Positions 52,331-64,000 of a stretch of DNA of 64,000 bases are shown piece after piece. The notes under the pieces were generated by a model that ran no database searches, was not told where the DNA came from, and saw only the letters and a program-made list of their open reading frames with translations. The first letter of the stretch is position 1. Each line of letters begins with the position of its first letter. Made by a program: the position numbers and the translations under genes. The stretch covers positions 8,060,383 to 8,124,382 of the forward strand of contig NC_091139.1 of assembly GCF_041381155.1 (NCBI RefSeq), in the 5' to 3' direction. Origin of the DNA: Argopecten irradians. Lineage: Eukaryota > Mollusca > Bivalvia > Pectinida > Pectinidae.

Positions 52331-54533
52331 CCTGTGGTCCTTGTTGAATTATGTGGGGCCTCTTAACATTGAATATCTTGAAGCAAATATTGATCTATAT
52401 AAAAAAAACTTACTATTTAGTAGTTGTTACCATCGCCAGCTGGCAATGTGCCTTCGATTTAAGGATATCACTAAAATAAGAACGATTGAAAGAAGTGATA
52501 GATCCGGGAGCTAAGTCGATTAGTCAATTAACGACATTATTCCATGTTATCGATATTTAAGATAAATATTTGAGATTTTTTTTTAATGGAAATTTAGGGC
52601 AATTACGCTACAATACGACTGATAAAAAGCATTTTATTGGCCATAGTGTTACCATAGTAATACCAAGACATCACTGAATACAGCGACATAATGTTTAAGG
52701 TAAAAAATGAAGTCCTCTAAAATTATTTGAAAATTATCTGGATTGTGTATAGCTGTAATTAGTATTGGAATAATAAAATGTCCTTTCTCCTTATACATAG
52801 GACTGTATGCATCTATGAATTTGTCTCCTCTCTAATAACTCAGAAATACATTTTGTGTAAACTACATTGTGAAGCATTTTCTCGTGAAATGAAGTTCGAA
52901 GTATTTGTTTTGCTTGATATTTAATGAACCAGAACATTTGTGAGTGACGTTAACTACGAACACGACACGGATGAGTGAACTATGATTGATATACAAGTAG
53001 AAACCTCATCAACATAGTGTAATAGTGTAACAATACAACATATACTCGCCTTCGGCTACTTAATACATGTTTTCTATGATATACTACACCTGACCTTGTC
53101 TAACAAATCATCGTAAACATAATTAAGATAGGAATCACTTTTCTCACGCCATTGACTTTCCAGATGATAAATATACTTTCGTTTGCCACATACTTTACTT
53201 TAAAGGAAATGAATTCAGTAATATCTTACCTTTGATAAGTGTGAAAGTCACTGACCTGTCTGAAATAGACCGTTTACCTATGATGTCCTGACCTTTGACC
53301 TTGAGCCTGAACAGGTATTACGCTGACTATAAGTCCCTTTGTGGTCTGTATCATACTGAGGCAATCTGTCACTGGCTCTCTTTGAAATTTGATTCTTATC
53401 GCATAAATCATAATATATTTCATCCATGAAAAGCTCCGAGAGAAACTTAGAGGGTAACTTAATTGAATTTAGAACATTAACGTCAGACGATGGTTTTAAT
53501 ACAGACGATCGTATGGGTTGTTTATGAAGTGTGTTAATATACAAGAGAATATACATGTACTATATTGTACATTTACAGGCAATACCAAAAGGCAAAGTTA
53601 TTCTTTTCACGAAAAAGAAGGAAAAGTTGAACTTACATGTTTTACATTTATAATATCAGCCTCATCTAATATGTTATTACGTCAAAATTATTTTCTATAT
53701 ATGTGATATAATAGAATAATCTATGTGATCATTATTTTGAATCTGCATTGAAATCATTATAGAGTCTAAATATATCTTAATATTGAGATATATATCTGAT
53801 GATTCATGTAAAAGACTTTAAGTCACGATAAAAAAAAATCTTGTCATTATTTTCGCTATGTTTTAATGGCAAGCATATGTTTTATCAGAAATAAAAATTA
53901 AAGCAATAACATGTGAGAATTATTATTATGTTTTCTTTGATATTCTGTAAACCCATTTCTCAAACGTCAGTAATAAATTCAGAAATATACCGAGTACAGA
54001 AGAAGGGGAAGCAAGGGTCGAAAATCAAAGTAAATTTGAAAACGAAAATATGCCAATAAAACAGACCACAATATATTGAAATTATTATTATAGTCAGATG
54101 GACGCGTTTGGTTTACTTTTTAATCTTGATAAAAGAAATACAGGAATAACATTGTATCCCATATTTCAAGTTTGTATGACAGGTCCTCAGACAAAAACAT
54201 TTACACTCGAATTAATTGATGCCATTGGTTACTGCCGGGTTTCAGAGAGCACCAGTTCATCACGGAAGTTCTGTATGAAATGTTTAACTAACGTCAAGGG
54301 TCGTCGATCATATTAAGAATATTGAGCAAATATGCTCGTTTAAATCTTTACACGTTTGTAAATATGTATTTCAGAAAACATTCTTCCGTTTGCAAGCTAA
54401 AGTTAGGAAACAAATACCACTGCGGTGTTAGAAGTTAAGACTACACGAAAACCCTTCGTCAGGGATAGCGAGTACTTATAAGGATGTGCCTATTGGGAAT
54501 ACAAGATAACTGTGCAGAATATAAAACGGTGAG

Positions 54534-54736
54534 CCAACTGTCTTTCGCGGCTTCTAAATGTTAATTTCGCTATCTCAGCTTCAAAGCAAGTTCGCGGGGA
54601 TAACGCGGAATGCAAATTTATTATAAATTCATTTCAATACATATTTGGTATTTATTCATTCGTGGAAATACACTTTTTGCGAATTCACGTAGGTTGCAAA
54701 ATTTGGGAAAGTAAATTGCACACGAAAGACAGTTGG
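54534..54736. mobile_element. 203-bp MITE, TIR CCAACTGTCTTTCG
   Basis: CCAACTGTCTTTCGCG (left) and CCAACTGTCTTTCGTG (reverse complement of right) bound a non-coding body with GCGGGGATAACGCGG and TTTTTGCGAATTCACG. That body resembles the GCGAAA-rich repeats elsewhere in the window. Confidence 0.75.
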
Positions 54737-56087
54737 TTTCAGTATCGGAATGAGGGAGGGATACAATAGGAAATCGATATCTATCTCATTAGTTTCTAAA
54801 TAAAATTTTGAAAATGTGTTTTTAACCTGGTCAATGATATCCTATAATCTAAAAAGACACCTATGCATGCATAGCAAGAGCAATAATATCCGAAGAGAAA
54901 TGCAGTGTTCCACATAACTTTTCGCAGCCAGTGTAAATACATGTGATATTATATTACCTTATAGTGATTTGTATGGTGCATTATTAGTATTGGATAATAG
55001 ACCCCAGTAATAAAAGTCGATGTTAGGTTATGTATGTGATGGCATTATTTGAAAAACTGATAACTAGTGCCCTACTTCTTTCACTGATGTAATGTATTAC
55101 ATTTTGACACTTGAGATAGGTGAATTCAACACTAACGAGACTGCCTATTATAAACCCATAAAGTGATTCAGAATCCCGATAGGTAGGATTTAATGCTTTA
55201 TATAAATTCATTGTTCTCGTAATCATCTTTATTTAGGTAATACGGATGTAAAAATTATCAAACCAAAATAGGTAGAATTTATTTAAATCAGATGTTTCCT
55301 GTCAAATGCACATTGCTCTTGTATAGTCCATGTGTCTAGATGTTATTGTATGGTCCACGCTGTAAATTATAAGTGGCTCCGATGGGCGTGTGCAATGTAT
55401 CTATCATACTCCAGCCTACCCTGGGGAGCTCAGCTCTGACACAACCGGTCTCCTGTTACAGGACTCTCTACTCGATCCTATCCAAGGTAGCTATAATATA
55501 AAGGAGTGAGTGTTGTATAATTATAGAGCGGGTCCGGACCTATTATACGGACCGTCTTATTAAATATTGGGGGTTATGGATATATAACCCACAAATAACC
55601 TTGGATTTAATTGGATATAAATGTTTGACCGTATTCCATTTTGTCATAGCTGTAGTTTTACTGAAGTTGACGTTATAATTTGTAACATAAAATCATAATC
55701 AATGGAATATATTATATACTTATAACATGAACAGATTCGAATGTATATTTGATCGCTGAATAAACTAATCTCAGAACTTACAAAATAATACCTATTCATT
55801 TGAAACAAAGATTTCATGTATCACACATTGTCAAAACAATCCTGTTCTGTGACAATAAAATCCAATGGTATTGAGTCTGTATAAAATAACGATCACTTTT
55901 CTTTCATCCTAAGTAATTAGCAGTAATTCAACCTTTGCCTCTGTCTTCCATAGTGGTGATGACTTGGTCTTGCTGGTGCATATTTCCAGTTTGGTTTCCT
56001 AGCCATTCTGTTTGATACTGTATGATGCAGCACTACTTCTTGTCATATCTGAAAAAAATAGTATATAAACAGTATTACCACTAAATG

Positions 56088-56335
56088 AAACATATGTACA
56101 TTCTGAATTACGCACCAACACAAACTTATGGGATACAGTTCATCGTTCCTCTTTTGTTTCAACATACAGGTTTTGTATTACATACCATTGTTCCTCTTTT
56201 GTTTCAACATATAAATTCTGAATTACACACCAACAAAGGGATATGAGATATTGCTCATCCTTCCTCTTTTGTTTCAACATATACATTCTGAATTACACAC
56301 CAACAAAAGGATATGAGACACAGTTCATCTTCCCG
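56088..56335. repeat. About 70-bp tandem repeat, 3-4 copies
   Basis: TTCTGAATTACACACCAACA and TTCCTCTTTTGTTTCAACAT alternate. One unit is shortened. Confidence 0.8.
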
Positions 56336-57964
56336 ATCTATTATTTCATTATTTCATTATTGCTACTTCTCAAATTTTCTATTATCTTGAGTTCCCATGG
56401 TAATTTTCAAAAATATTTTCTACAGAAAGTCTTACAATGGTAAAACAGCTGCATGTTTTATATTCATAATTTAGCTTCATGTTGTGCTTATGAATAAATT
56501 CATATTCAGATTTTCTATACAGTTTGTGTTTGTGTATTATGTAGATGCTATTACGATTGATAAAAGGTGTATGAGATATGATTATACAAAAATTCAGTAA
56601 TGGGGGATGACCTTATCTCATCTTCATAACAAAACACTAAATAGAGTTTACTAGTGGTGTTAAGTTTCTTTTCACTCTTTCATGCCATATTTTTAGTAAT
56701 CAGTGGAACTTTGGTATGATTGACAGATATGGAAATTGAGGGAAGCCGTCAATATTTGTCTATAAAAGCATCGCAGAGTATGGCTTGTAATTGTTCAAGG
56801 GAAAAGAATTTCATTTTTTAATTTATACATATAATCATTCAGAAATTTTGAATCATATGTCATGTATTCTTCTCTGCCTAAACTATCTAAAATTATATCA
56901 TATTAGTATATCTGTGGGTTCCCATTTATGTATAAATGGGTTCTATTTAGAACATCCAATTAATGATCATGCATCCGTGTCGTATTTGCCGCAAATACTC
57001 AGACGCAGACACATTATAATTAGACCAGGTGTTTGACATGGGATTACATTACATCGTCTCTTACTCCGTATACCTTACATAAAAATATCAGCAGGTAGGA
57101 CAGACCACAGTGTTGTGTCGTTTCTTATATTCATATTATGCAGAGTCAGATGGCGAAATATAAAATATGTTAGTAATAAGAAATAAAATAATTGTGTCGA
57201 CATATTCAGATAATCTCCATAAAATGTTATTTTAATCCATTGTAGCACTACATGATCATGTAGATGCTAATTACCGTTTCACCTGTCTGAGAATCGGTGA
57301 AGAAATGCATAACAGTAGGCAATTTTGTATTAAGGAATAATTCTTTTCTAACAGTAAGTCTTAAGCATGGCTAAAAATTGTAATTAGAGTCCCTGCTTAG
57401 GGCAAGACTCTTGACACCGAGAACACAACTCATCGGTAAACAAGGCATAGCAAAACATATGTAAAAAATTATCAAATTACCCATGAGTAAGTTAGCGTGA
57501 GTAGCGAAAACAGAACTATTGGCAACTCAGCATTTTAATTCTTTGAATAGATTTGTTCACGCGACAAAACAATTGCGTGAAGTTGTCTAGATTATCGTGA
57601 CAATGGTGGCTTGTTAGAGCTGACCGGGTAGAGCGCTGAGGGGAAGGTTTAATACTATGTACAGTGTGTAATGCATATACTATGTACAGTATGTAATATA
57701 GACTCTCATTGAAGGGGTAGATAACTTATCTGCTTCTTCTGTATCACCTAAACTCCCAATAAAGCAGTGATGACGTAGGTATATACATCCAACATAACAC
57801 CTTGATGACAATTAAAGACATATTACTACTTTGAAAGGACAGACTAAACAAAAATGTTGCTCCTGGTACAGCTGTCGAGGCTGGAAAATTTTGTTTAATG
57901 ACAAATGCAACACCAACATTGTTTGTTCCTTTTCAGATGGTGATAAAAGTTTCCTTTAACGAAT

Positions 57965-58096
57965 ACAACTTCAAAATCGATATATTTCATTATGTGTTGG
58001 GTTTTCGTTAAAAATGTATTGTGATATTCTACAACTTCAAAATCGATATATTTCAAGATGTGTTGGAGGTTCGTTTATGATGTATTGTGATATTCT
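57965..58096. repeat. 66-bp tandem duplication
   Basis: ACAACTTCAAAATCGATATA and ATGTATTGTGATATTCTA recur 66 bp apart with a few changes. Confidence 0.8.
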
Positions 58097-61068
58097 AAAT
58101 ACTAGAATATGAAGTAATACGATAAAGTTACTCAATGAATGGGTAAAAATTCTAAATAAGAATCGAGCTATGATGAATTTTACGAAAGTTATATAAAAAG
58201 ATGCTTTGAAAAAGGAACGTATCATAACTCATAGTTCCGCCAGTTAATTACACTTTTGACGAATCATGTAAAAACGTACAAGTAATTTTGTAATCGTAAT
58301 CGGCTCCGTCAAAGCGAAATACAAAAAAAGCAAAACCAGAAATAGAAGAGCATCATAGTTGTGTTCTAGGATAAATCTTCTTCAGATGAGTTCCTGGTCA
58401 TATTTTTTTCTTATTGAAGTACATATTAACTCGGCTACCTTCAGAAACAAAATAGTAAAAAATGTTTATTTTTATGGCTGAAAATAATCAATTGACGTAT
58501 CGACCAAATATCAGTAATAAATTTTCTTGAAAGAAGGTGACAGAGATAATCAAAGCAATAAACTTTCATGTAAGGTGTTTCTCTTTGGGAAAAGTTCATG
58601 CTTCCTATACGGCATCAATCATTTAATCTAGGGCGATGATTTTTATGGAGTTTTAGGTTTAAAGGATTTGGTCGAAACAAACGCTTTCAACTGTAATGTG
58701 AGAGCTAGGTAGTGCAATTTCTAGTTTCATCATTGCCTTCCTGAGATAATCCGGACCAGAGATCTGACAAAGGCAAAATCGACTACAATGTCATAACGTA
58801 GAATGTTAGATGTCCGCAGACAATAAATCAATCATATTTCTAAATTTAAATGCAGATTTTAAGATTCACTTTAATTTGTATTGTGAAACGTTGCATCAGT
58901 AAAATGTGATCTTGATATATGAAATATTTCCCCTTGGTATTCTTACGGATCTGCTGTGGTGAAAATTCAAAATTTTCTGATGACTTACATTTTTTCTTGT
59001 ATATGTTTTTGGAAATAGGAATTCATACAAAAGTTAAAAATGTAATAAAAATAATATGATGGTTTTCTTGATTTTAAGCTATTATTAATCAAAGATGGCT
59101 TTTTGTCGTAAATTGTGATTTTACCGGAAATTCACTGTTTTGAGCATACACATGAAAAACTACAGCAATATTTTGCAAATTAGTTGTCTGATAAGTATGA
59201 ATATTCGCAAAATTGACAAAATAAATGTTTTCTTTAAGACAATAATAAGATCACAGTCAGCTCATTATTTTTGCTTAGAACAGCTGTTTATGTTACCCTT
59301 CTATTTTTTAAAGATGAAAATACCTACCGTAGTTTTGGCAGATTCAACGCTCCACAGAAAAAGTTCCAATGACTGACTTTTTCTAAAATTTTGCACTTCA
59401 AAAGATAACAAGTAGCCGTTTCTAATAAAAATGTGTGCTTGATTTTTGTCCCGATACAAAATTTGTTATTTTTCAGCATTTTTTTTTTTTTGCTAAAAAT
59501 TAAAATCACTTTATCTTCAATAAAATGTAAAAAAAATTGAACCAATGGGTTATGATTCCAACCTTAAATGCTTATCGTTTTCATCTCAGTGAACCTAAAA
59601 TAGATTTACAGCAAAATTTTACTTGATAGAGCCAAAACTGTTGTAGCACCGGCAAGTTAAGTAAAAATATTGAAGTAAAAAAAAATGAGGAATTTTACCT
59701 CTCTAAAAAATGGCCGCCATATTGGTAATTTCTTTAAATTATTGTATAAGATATTCTACAAAAAATAGAAGTCTATTTTTTTTACATTTACCATATGGCA
59801 ACTTGCTACAAATTGAGACAATTAGTTTTTGAAAATCACAAAAAAAAAATTTGATTGATGTTGAAACGAGATTTTTACGAGACTGAAACCTCACCAGAGC
59901 AGATACTTGAATGATCTAATAAAGTCTGTTATTTTTTTCTCTAAACGATTTGAGATTTAATAGCACGTGTTGCAATTTTAATAACTAAACCATGTATGTG
60001 ATGAGGTTGGAGATTATAATCATTCAGCCAATCAGATTGTAACCAATATAGTAATTTACGTCGGCGAATACTTCGTCACTGAAATCGGACAAAAGAGGGG
60101 TCAGTAAAACTAGCTCATTAAAAACTACGTTATCTTATTACAATAAATTCAATCAAGTTTGTAGTGTCATAATGAAATATTGTATAGTTTAAGTTTCATG
60201 CTGGGTTTATATTACTGTCTGGAATTTCTTTTAAAACCTTTCACGATGGCTTTTGCTTCTGCACTACTTTACCGAAATTCGGCGAAAGAATCATCAAAGT
60301 TGACATTAAAGAAATGATGTCAAAATCATATAAATCATGAAACATGAAACTAGTTTCACAGCAATTACGATATTGCTCGAGATATATTAGCATAATTTGC
60401 GGCCATTGCATAATACTTCACCGGCATTTGACTTCTACCAACATGCCGACATGCCGACATGGATGATGCAGGAATAACATGTATCAGATTGCATGGATTA
60501 TATCCAAACATGCTGACAGTAAGTCATAGAAACATTGGAGCCATAATATCGTCTTTCTGAAAGTTGTCATCGAAAAACGATCGTGCAATAAACAACTACA
60601 CATTATAATTTAATGGTTTATCCGCGCAGTAATAGGTGTATATTTAAATAATATCTTTACATTCTGGAATTCTGAAAGAAGTGGGGCATATCGGGTAACT
60701 TGGAAGGACGACGACCTTTTTTAAAACATAAATTAGCTGCGCTAAGTGTTTCTCACATGCAATCCATTTGGCACCTCTCGTTAACCGCCATTAAATCTTT
60801 GAGGAAAGGATGTGGCGTGTAACCATCTGATTTTATCATAATATATGACTCGTGAATAAAGAACAGTATTACTTTTTACATCCACTGTAAATACGAAAAT
60901 ACGACACACAAGTTGTCTACATTTAACAAAACCTAGAAGTCACTAAGAAAAAGGCAAAAACTGAAAATACAGCATACCATTTTGTTTTTTACGAGCCAAT
61001 GACACTACAGGATTTATGTGAAAAGCACAAAGGTGACAATAGCCGAAAATAATTGGATGGTGTGTCAA

Positions 61069-61273
61069 GGGCCCAGTTTCAGCAACATTCCTTCACTATA
61101 AAGAATCCCTTAACTCAAAATTTCCCATAGGAAACAATAACAGAAGTAAGGAAGAGCTCCTTAACTTAGGATTTCCTACTTAACTTCTTAGTAGAAGTTT
61201 TTCTATCGAGAATTTCAATTTAGGGAATTCCTTCTTAAAAAATAAAATTTAAGAATGGTGATAAACTGGACCC
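61069..61273. mobile_element. 205-bp MITE, TIR GGGYCCAGTTT
   Basis: GGGCCCAGTTTCAGCAACAT (left) and GGGTCCAGTTTATCACCAT (reverse complement of right) bound a body rich in TTCTTAA and AAGGAATTC motifs. No ORF is present. Confidence 0.7.
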
Positions 61274-61922
61274 AGGATTTCCATACACTGAAATAATGCA
61301 TTATAATTACTTTGTCTTTTTTGTTCTTTTCAAACAAATCCAACGGGACCACAAATAACCAAACTAAAGGTTTTACTTCCATTTTGCTGACTTACATGTA
61401 TGTATCCTAGTGTTTTCCTCCAAAGGTATGATACTTTAATATTAGCCTTTCGGTTTGTACAAGTGATGTCTGTGATAGTTTTCAATAGCATGACAGAAAA
61501 TTACAAAGATTTAGACATAGAGAGAAAATCATCGTTAAAAAAGGTTATATAAAGAAATGAAGACAAACTCAAAACTTAATTTTAAATACAGTACCCAAGA
61601 CCGATTGAAAATTTTAAAAACTGCAAAGTCAGGATGACAAAAATTGTCAGTAAAATCATAAATACAAAAAAAAGAACATGAATTTTACTTTGCACAAACT
61701 ATTTCCATGTGGATTACAGTAACGTCAATATATATAGACCATGTAGGAAAAGCATTAAAAGATGTGGAGTGTAAAATTTTAGATTGGAAAAGCGATTTGT
61801 AATCGGAAAACACACTTACAGCGTTGTAACTACACAAAGACGAACTATGAAGAAAATGACGATGAGTCGACCAAGTCATAGGCCAGAATACAGGGAGAGG
61901 TAAAGTATGGTATGGTTAAAAG

Positions 61923-62071
61923 ACTATTTCATATTTGAGTATGAAGGATAGGGATATTCTTCCCGAGGGTCACAAAATGTTGTAAAACCCGAGGTTTGCC
62001 GAGGATTTTAAGACATTTTGTGATCCCGAGGGTGGAATATCCCTATCCTTCATATTCAAGTATGAAACAGT
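61923..62071. mobile_element. Fold-back element with CCCGAGG core, 149 bp
   Basis: ACTATTTCATATTTGAGTAT, GAAGGATAGGGATATTC on the left is mirrored by the right arm almost exactly. The centre reads AACCCGAGGTTTGCCGAGG. A half copy lies at 4618-4672, and a cousin with the same centre at 31832-31948. Confidence 0.82.
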
Positions 62072-62097
62072 ATTTTTCTCTCATACATCATCTCTCT

Positions 62098-62265
62098 CAT
62101 CCGACACTTTTTCTTGTCTATGTAAATGACATACCAGACATGATCAACTTTACCATCAAATTATTCGCTGATGACGCAAAACTGTCCAAAGGAATCCACT
62201 CTGACCTTGACAGACTTGATCTCCAAACTAACATCAATAACATGCGTGAATGGACACCAAACTTG
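62098..62265 (+). pseudogene. LINE reverse-transcriptase fragment
   Basis: TLFLVYVNDIPDMINFTIKL, FADDAKLSKGIHSDLD and LQTNINNMREW match the palm region of non-LTR retrotransposon reverse transcriptases. FADD (62164-62175) stands at the catalytic YADD/FADD position. Only about 56 codons remain. The start and the rest of the domain are gone, so it is a dead scrap. It could have supplied the SINEs' machinery in the past, but its clade cannot be fixed. Confidence 0.75.
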
Positions 62266-62366
62266 GTTGATGAAGCTGATGGTATATATTTTGTTAAAAT
62301 TGGCATATTTATAAATTCAGGAAGAGCTATTAAAAAAATTTTAATATTTTTTCTTTTTTAAGATCT

Positions 62367-62404
62367 TTTTTAAATGTTGAAATCTTTTTTAAATGTTGAA
62401 ATCT
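62367..62404. repeat. 19-bp direct duplication
   Basis: TTTTTTAAATGTTGAAATC occurs twice in a row. Confidence 0.85.
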
Positions 62405-63589
62405 CTATCAGAAATATAGGTGTGGAATATAAATATTCATTATTGAACCTTCCTATTTAAATTTAATTTATATAAATTAAATGTAATCAATGTATTTGCT
62501 GCTTTGCGTTATGTTTAAAAAATATTAATCAATTTTAAAACTGTATTAAAGCCTTAAAATATTTTAACGACGAATGAGTAACTGATACTGGAGATGCTTT
62601 ATCGAGGTTTCCCATTATTGCTATTGTAATTTAATCTACACTAGATAACAAAGGTTGAAGTGAATCATCTATTCTGGGTGTCAGTGTATTTGGCTGAAGA
62701 ACTTACACAAACTGCCGATCAGCATCACAACACACTCAATTAGAATGTAGATACTATTTCTACCTGGGCATTCTAAATATGTGAAGGATAATGAACGATT
62801 GTATTGTTTTTATAGGTATTATCGTAGATTATTTCACTACATATTCTATTACATTTATCTAAACATGAAGTAATTATCCTACCAAGTCCTCGGAAGGTTA
62901 CCAGATCTATATCTGATGAACGTCAGGTTTAAACATTATGTAATGTTACGTGCCAAACATCTTTGACAGTGGTATCCCTGTTGTTCTTGTGGTAAACGAT
63001 AGCCTTAATTTTTCCGACGTCCGAGTTTTTTCATGGGTTGTTGAGTTCGACTTAAGCGTTTTAATGTGTCAAACTATAGATAAAATCAATCAACTGGTAT
63101 GACACAACGAGTGCAAATACCTACAGAGTAACGATATCCTTTACATTTCTACAAGCATATTCTTTTCTGAATGTTTTTCGGTTAAAAAAATAGATGAAAC
63201 CGAGATAACAATAATGTCATTATCCATATCACTTACGTATATACATGGACAAGATGCTCCGAAAGAGTTACCGTTATGTATTTATCGATCTCATCATCAT
63301 GGTCACAATGGCAACAAAAACACAAGACACATCACAAAGTACCGAGAAATCTTACCCAAAATGACACAGATACAGAGAATCATTCTTGTCAGCAGTTACC
63401 ATCTTTAAACAAGGTAATCGGAAAATAATGAAAAAAGACAGAAAACCAAATTAATTTGGACACATCATCAATTTAGTTTCCTGATGATTGGATGGAGGTA
63501 CCGGAAAGTGAAAATGTCAATTGGTGGTAATATGCATGCATGGTAATATACCAGATTTAGTTGTATGGGGAAAAGTAAACTGTCCACAA
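62405..63589. other. Intergenic, nothing supported
   Basis: AT-rich sequence without gene or repeat structure that I can support. Confidence 0.4.
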
Positions 63590-64000
63590 TGACTTGGTAG
63601 GTTGACTATTAACAGTCAATGTCATTTAAGACAGACCCCTCGTGAATGTGGTGTGATGCATGCGTGTGTGGAGGCTGAACACTTTCTTTTGGAGACTGCA
63701 GTAAGTTCGTATTGTGAGTCTTTGTAATCGCGAAACTTTTTTTATAGTGCTATCTCACTGAAGCGTGCTACCAGAGACAGAGAACAACCACATCCAGTCT
63801 GGTCACATTCCTGACACCTATTAAAGCAGTCGTTCCATTCCTTTATGATGTCGCACAGAACATTAGCATAAACTACCACTTGTATGGACTGTGATGTGTC
63901 TCGGCTAGGGAACAGAACCTAGAGGCTTCCTCACTGTGACGAACGCTCAACTCATAGTCAGACATGAGGCAGTGAAAGGAGACGTTCGGAAGAAGAAAGG
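63590..64000 (-). mobile_element. SINE-like family 2, diverged copy, cut by window end
   Basis: On the minus strand GAGTTGAGCGTTCGTCACAG, GAGGAAGCCTCTAGGTTCTG, CCCTAGCCGAGACACATCAC, AGTGAGATAGCACTAT and a GACTGTTAATAGTCAACC tail follow the same order as 19093-19612. The element continues past the window edge. Confidence 0.7.

Larger units (their letters stand above)
54737..61068. other. Intergenic, no gene supported
   Basis: AT-rich. Contains the 56.1-kb and 58.0-kb tandem repeats. A GC-richer patch near 55375-55500 has splice-like motifs but no usable open frame. Confidence 0.4.

Noticed and set aside
53278..53556. 92-codon minus-strand frame
   Set aside because: The composition is not bad, but no clean splice pair fits the frame (the donor-like CATAG|GTAAAC follows the stop) and I recognise no domain.
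62098..62265. Functional reverse transcriptase gene
   Set aside because: Only the FADD-centred fragment is present. Upstream and downstream domains and any endonuclease are missing.

Overview
The window looks like nuclear DNA of a marine invertebrate, most likely a bivalve mollusc. It is AT-rich, and its genes are split into short exons with GT-AG introns. Dispersed repeats, fold-back elements, tRNA-derived SINEs and minisatellites are dense. No bacterial operon structure, CRISPR array or viral gene is visible. The species call is an inference from gene content and from SINE and fold-back sequences that resemble bivalve repeats; I could not search a database.

Three genes can be assembled, all on the minus strand and all in the first 38 kb. 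(1) 714-7534: four exons, 327 codons. It encodes a signal peptide, an F-type (fucolectin) lectin domain split over two exons, a Cys-rich segment and charged stalk, one transmembrane helix and a short tail. (2) 11905-14362: three exons, 490 codons. It is a major-facilitator transporter resembling the sodium-dependent glucose transporter 1 / MFSD4 family, and its last codons lie inside a 20-bp minisatellite. (3) 21893-33803, with a probable non-coding first exon near 37.8 kb: fifteen coding exons, 631 codons. It is a class I cytokine receptor of gp130/Domeless layout: signal peptide, cytokine-binding module, three more fibronectin III domains, transmembrane helix and a short tail. In all three models every splice phase matches and the summed length is a multiple of three.

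Repeats fill much of the rest. Minisatellites have periods of 19 bp (4.3 kb), 26 bp (6.0 kb), 20 bp (9.8-11.9 kb), 41 bp (14.7-15.6 kb), 54 bp (21.4-21.9 kb), 78 bp (33.1 kb) and about 36 bp (34.0 kb). Inverted-repeat DNA elements include a 903-bp element with an 8-bp target duplication at 25.4-26.3 kb, nested in an older MITE, and a 963-bp near-complete palindrome flanked by TTAA at 38.05-39.01 kb. There are several smaller fold-back families. Two SINE-like families are present, one copy with an exact 11-bp target duplication at 48.8-49.0 kb. A LINE reverse-transcriptase scrap lies at 62.1 kb. From 38 kb to the end I find no assemblable gene, only one weak exon candidate at 43.6 kb.

The lectin and the cytokine receptor suggest a recognition/signalling neighbourhood, but nothing shows the genes are co-regulated. 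The most interesting feature is how tandem repeats meet gene structure. The receptor has two tandemly duplicated 3' splice sites, spaced by 78 and 21 bp and both in frame. Two of the three genes have their last coding exon running into a minisatellite.
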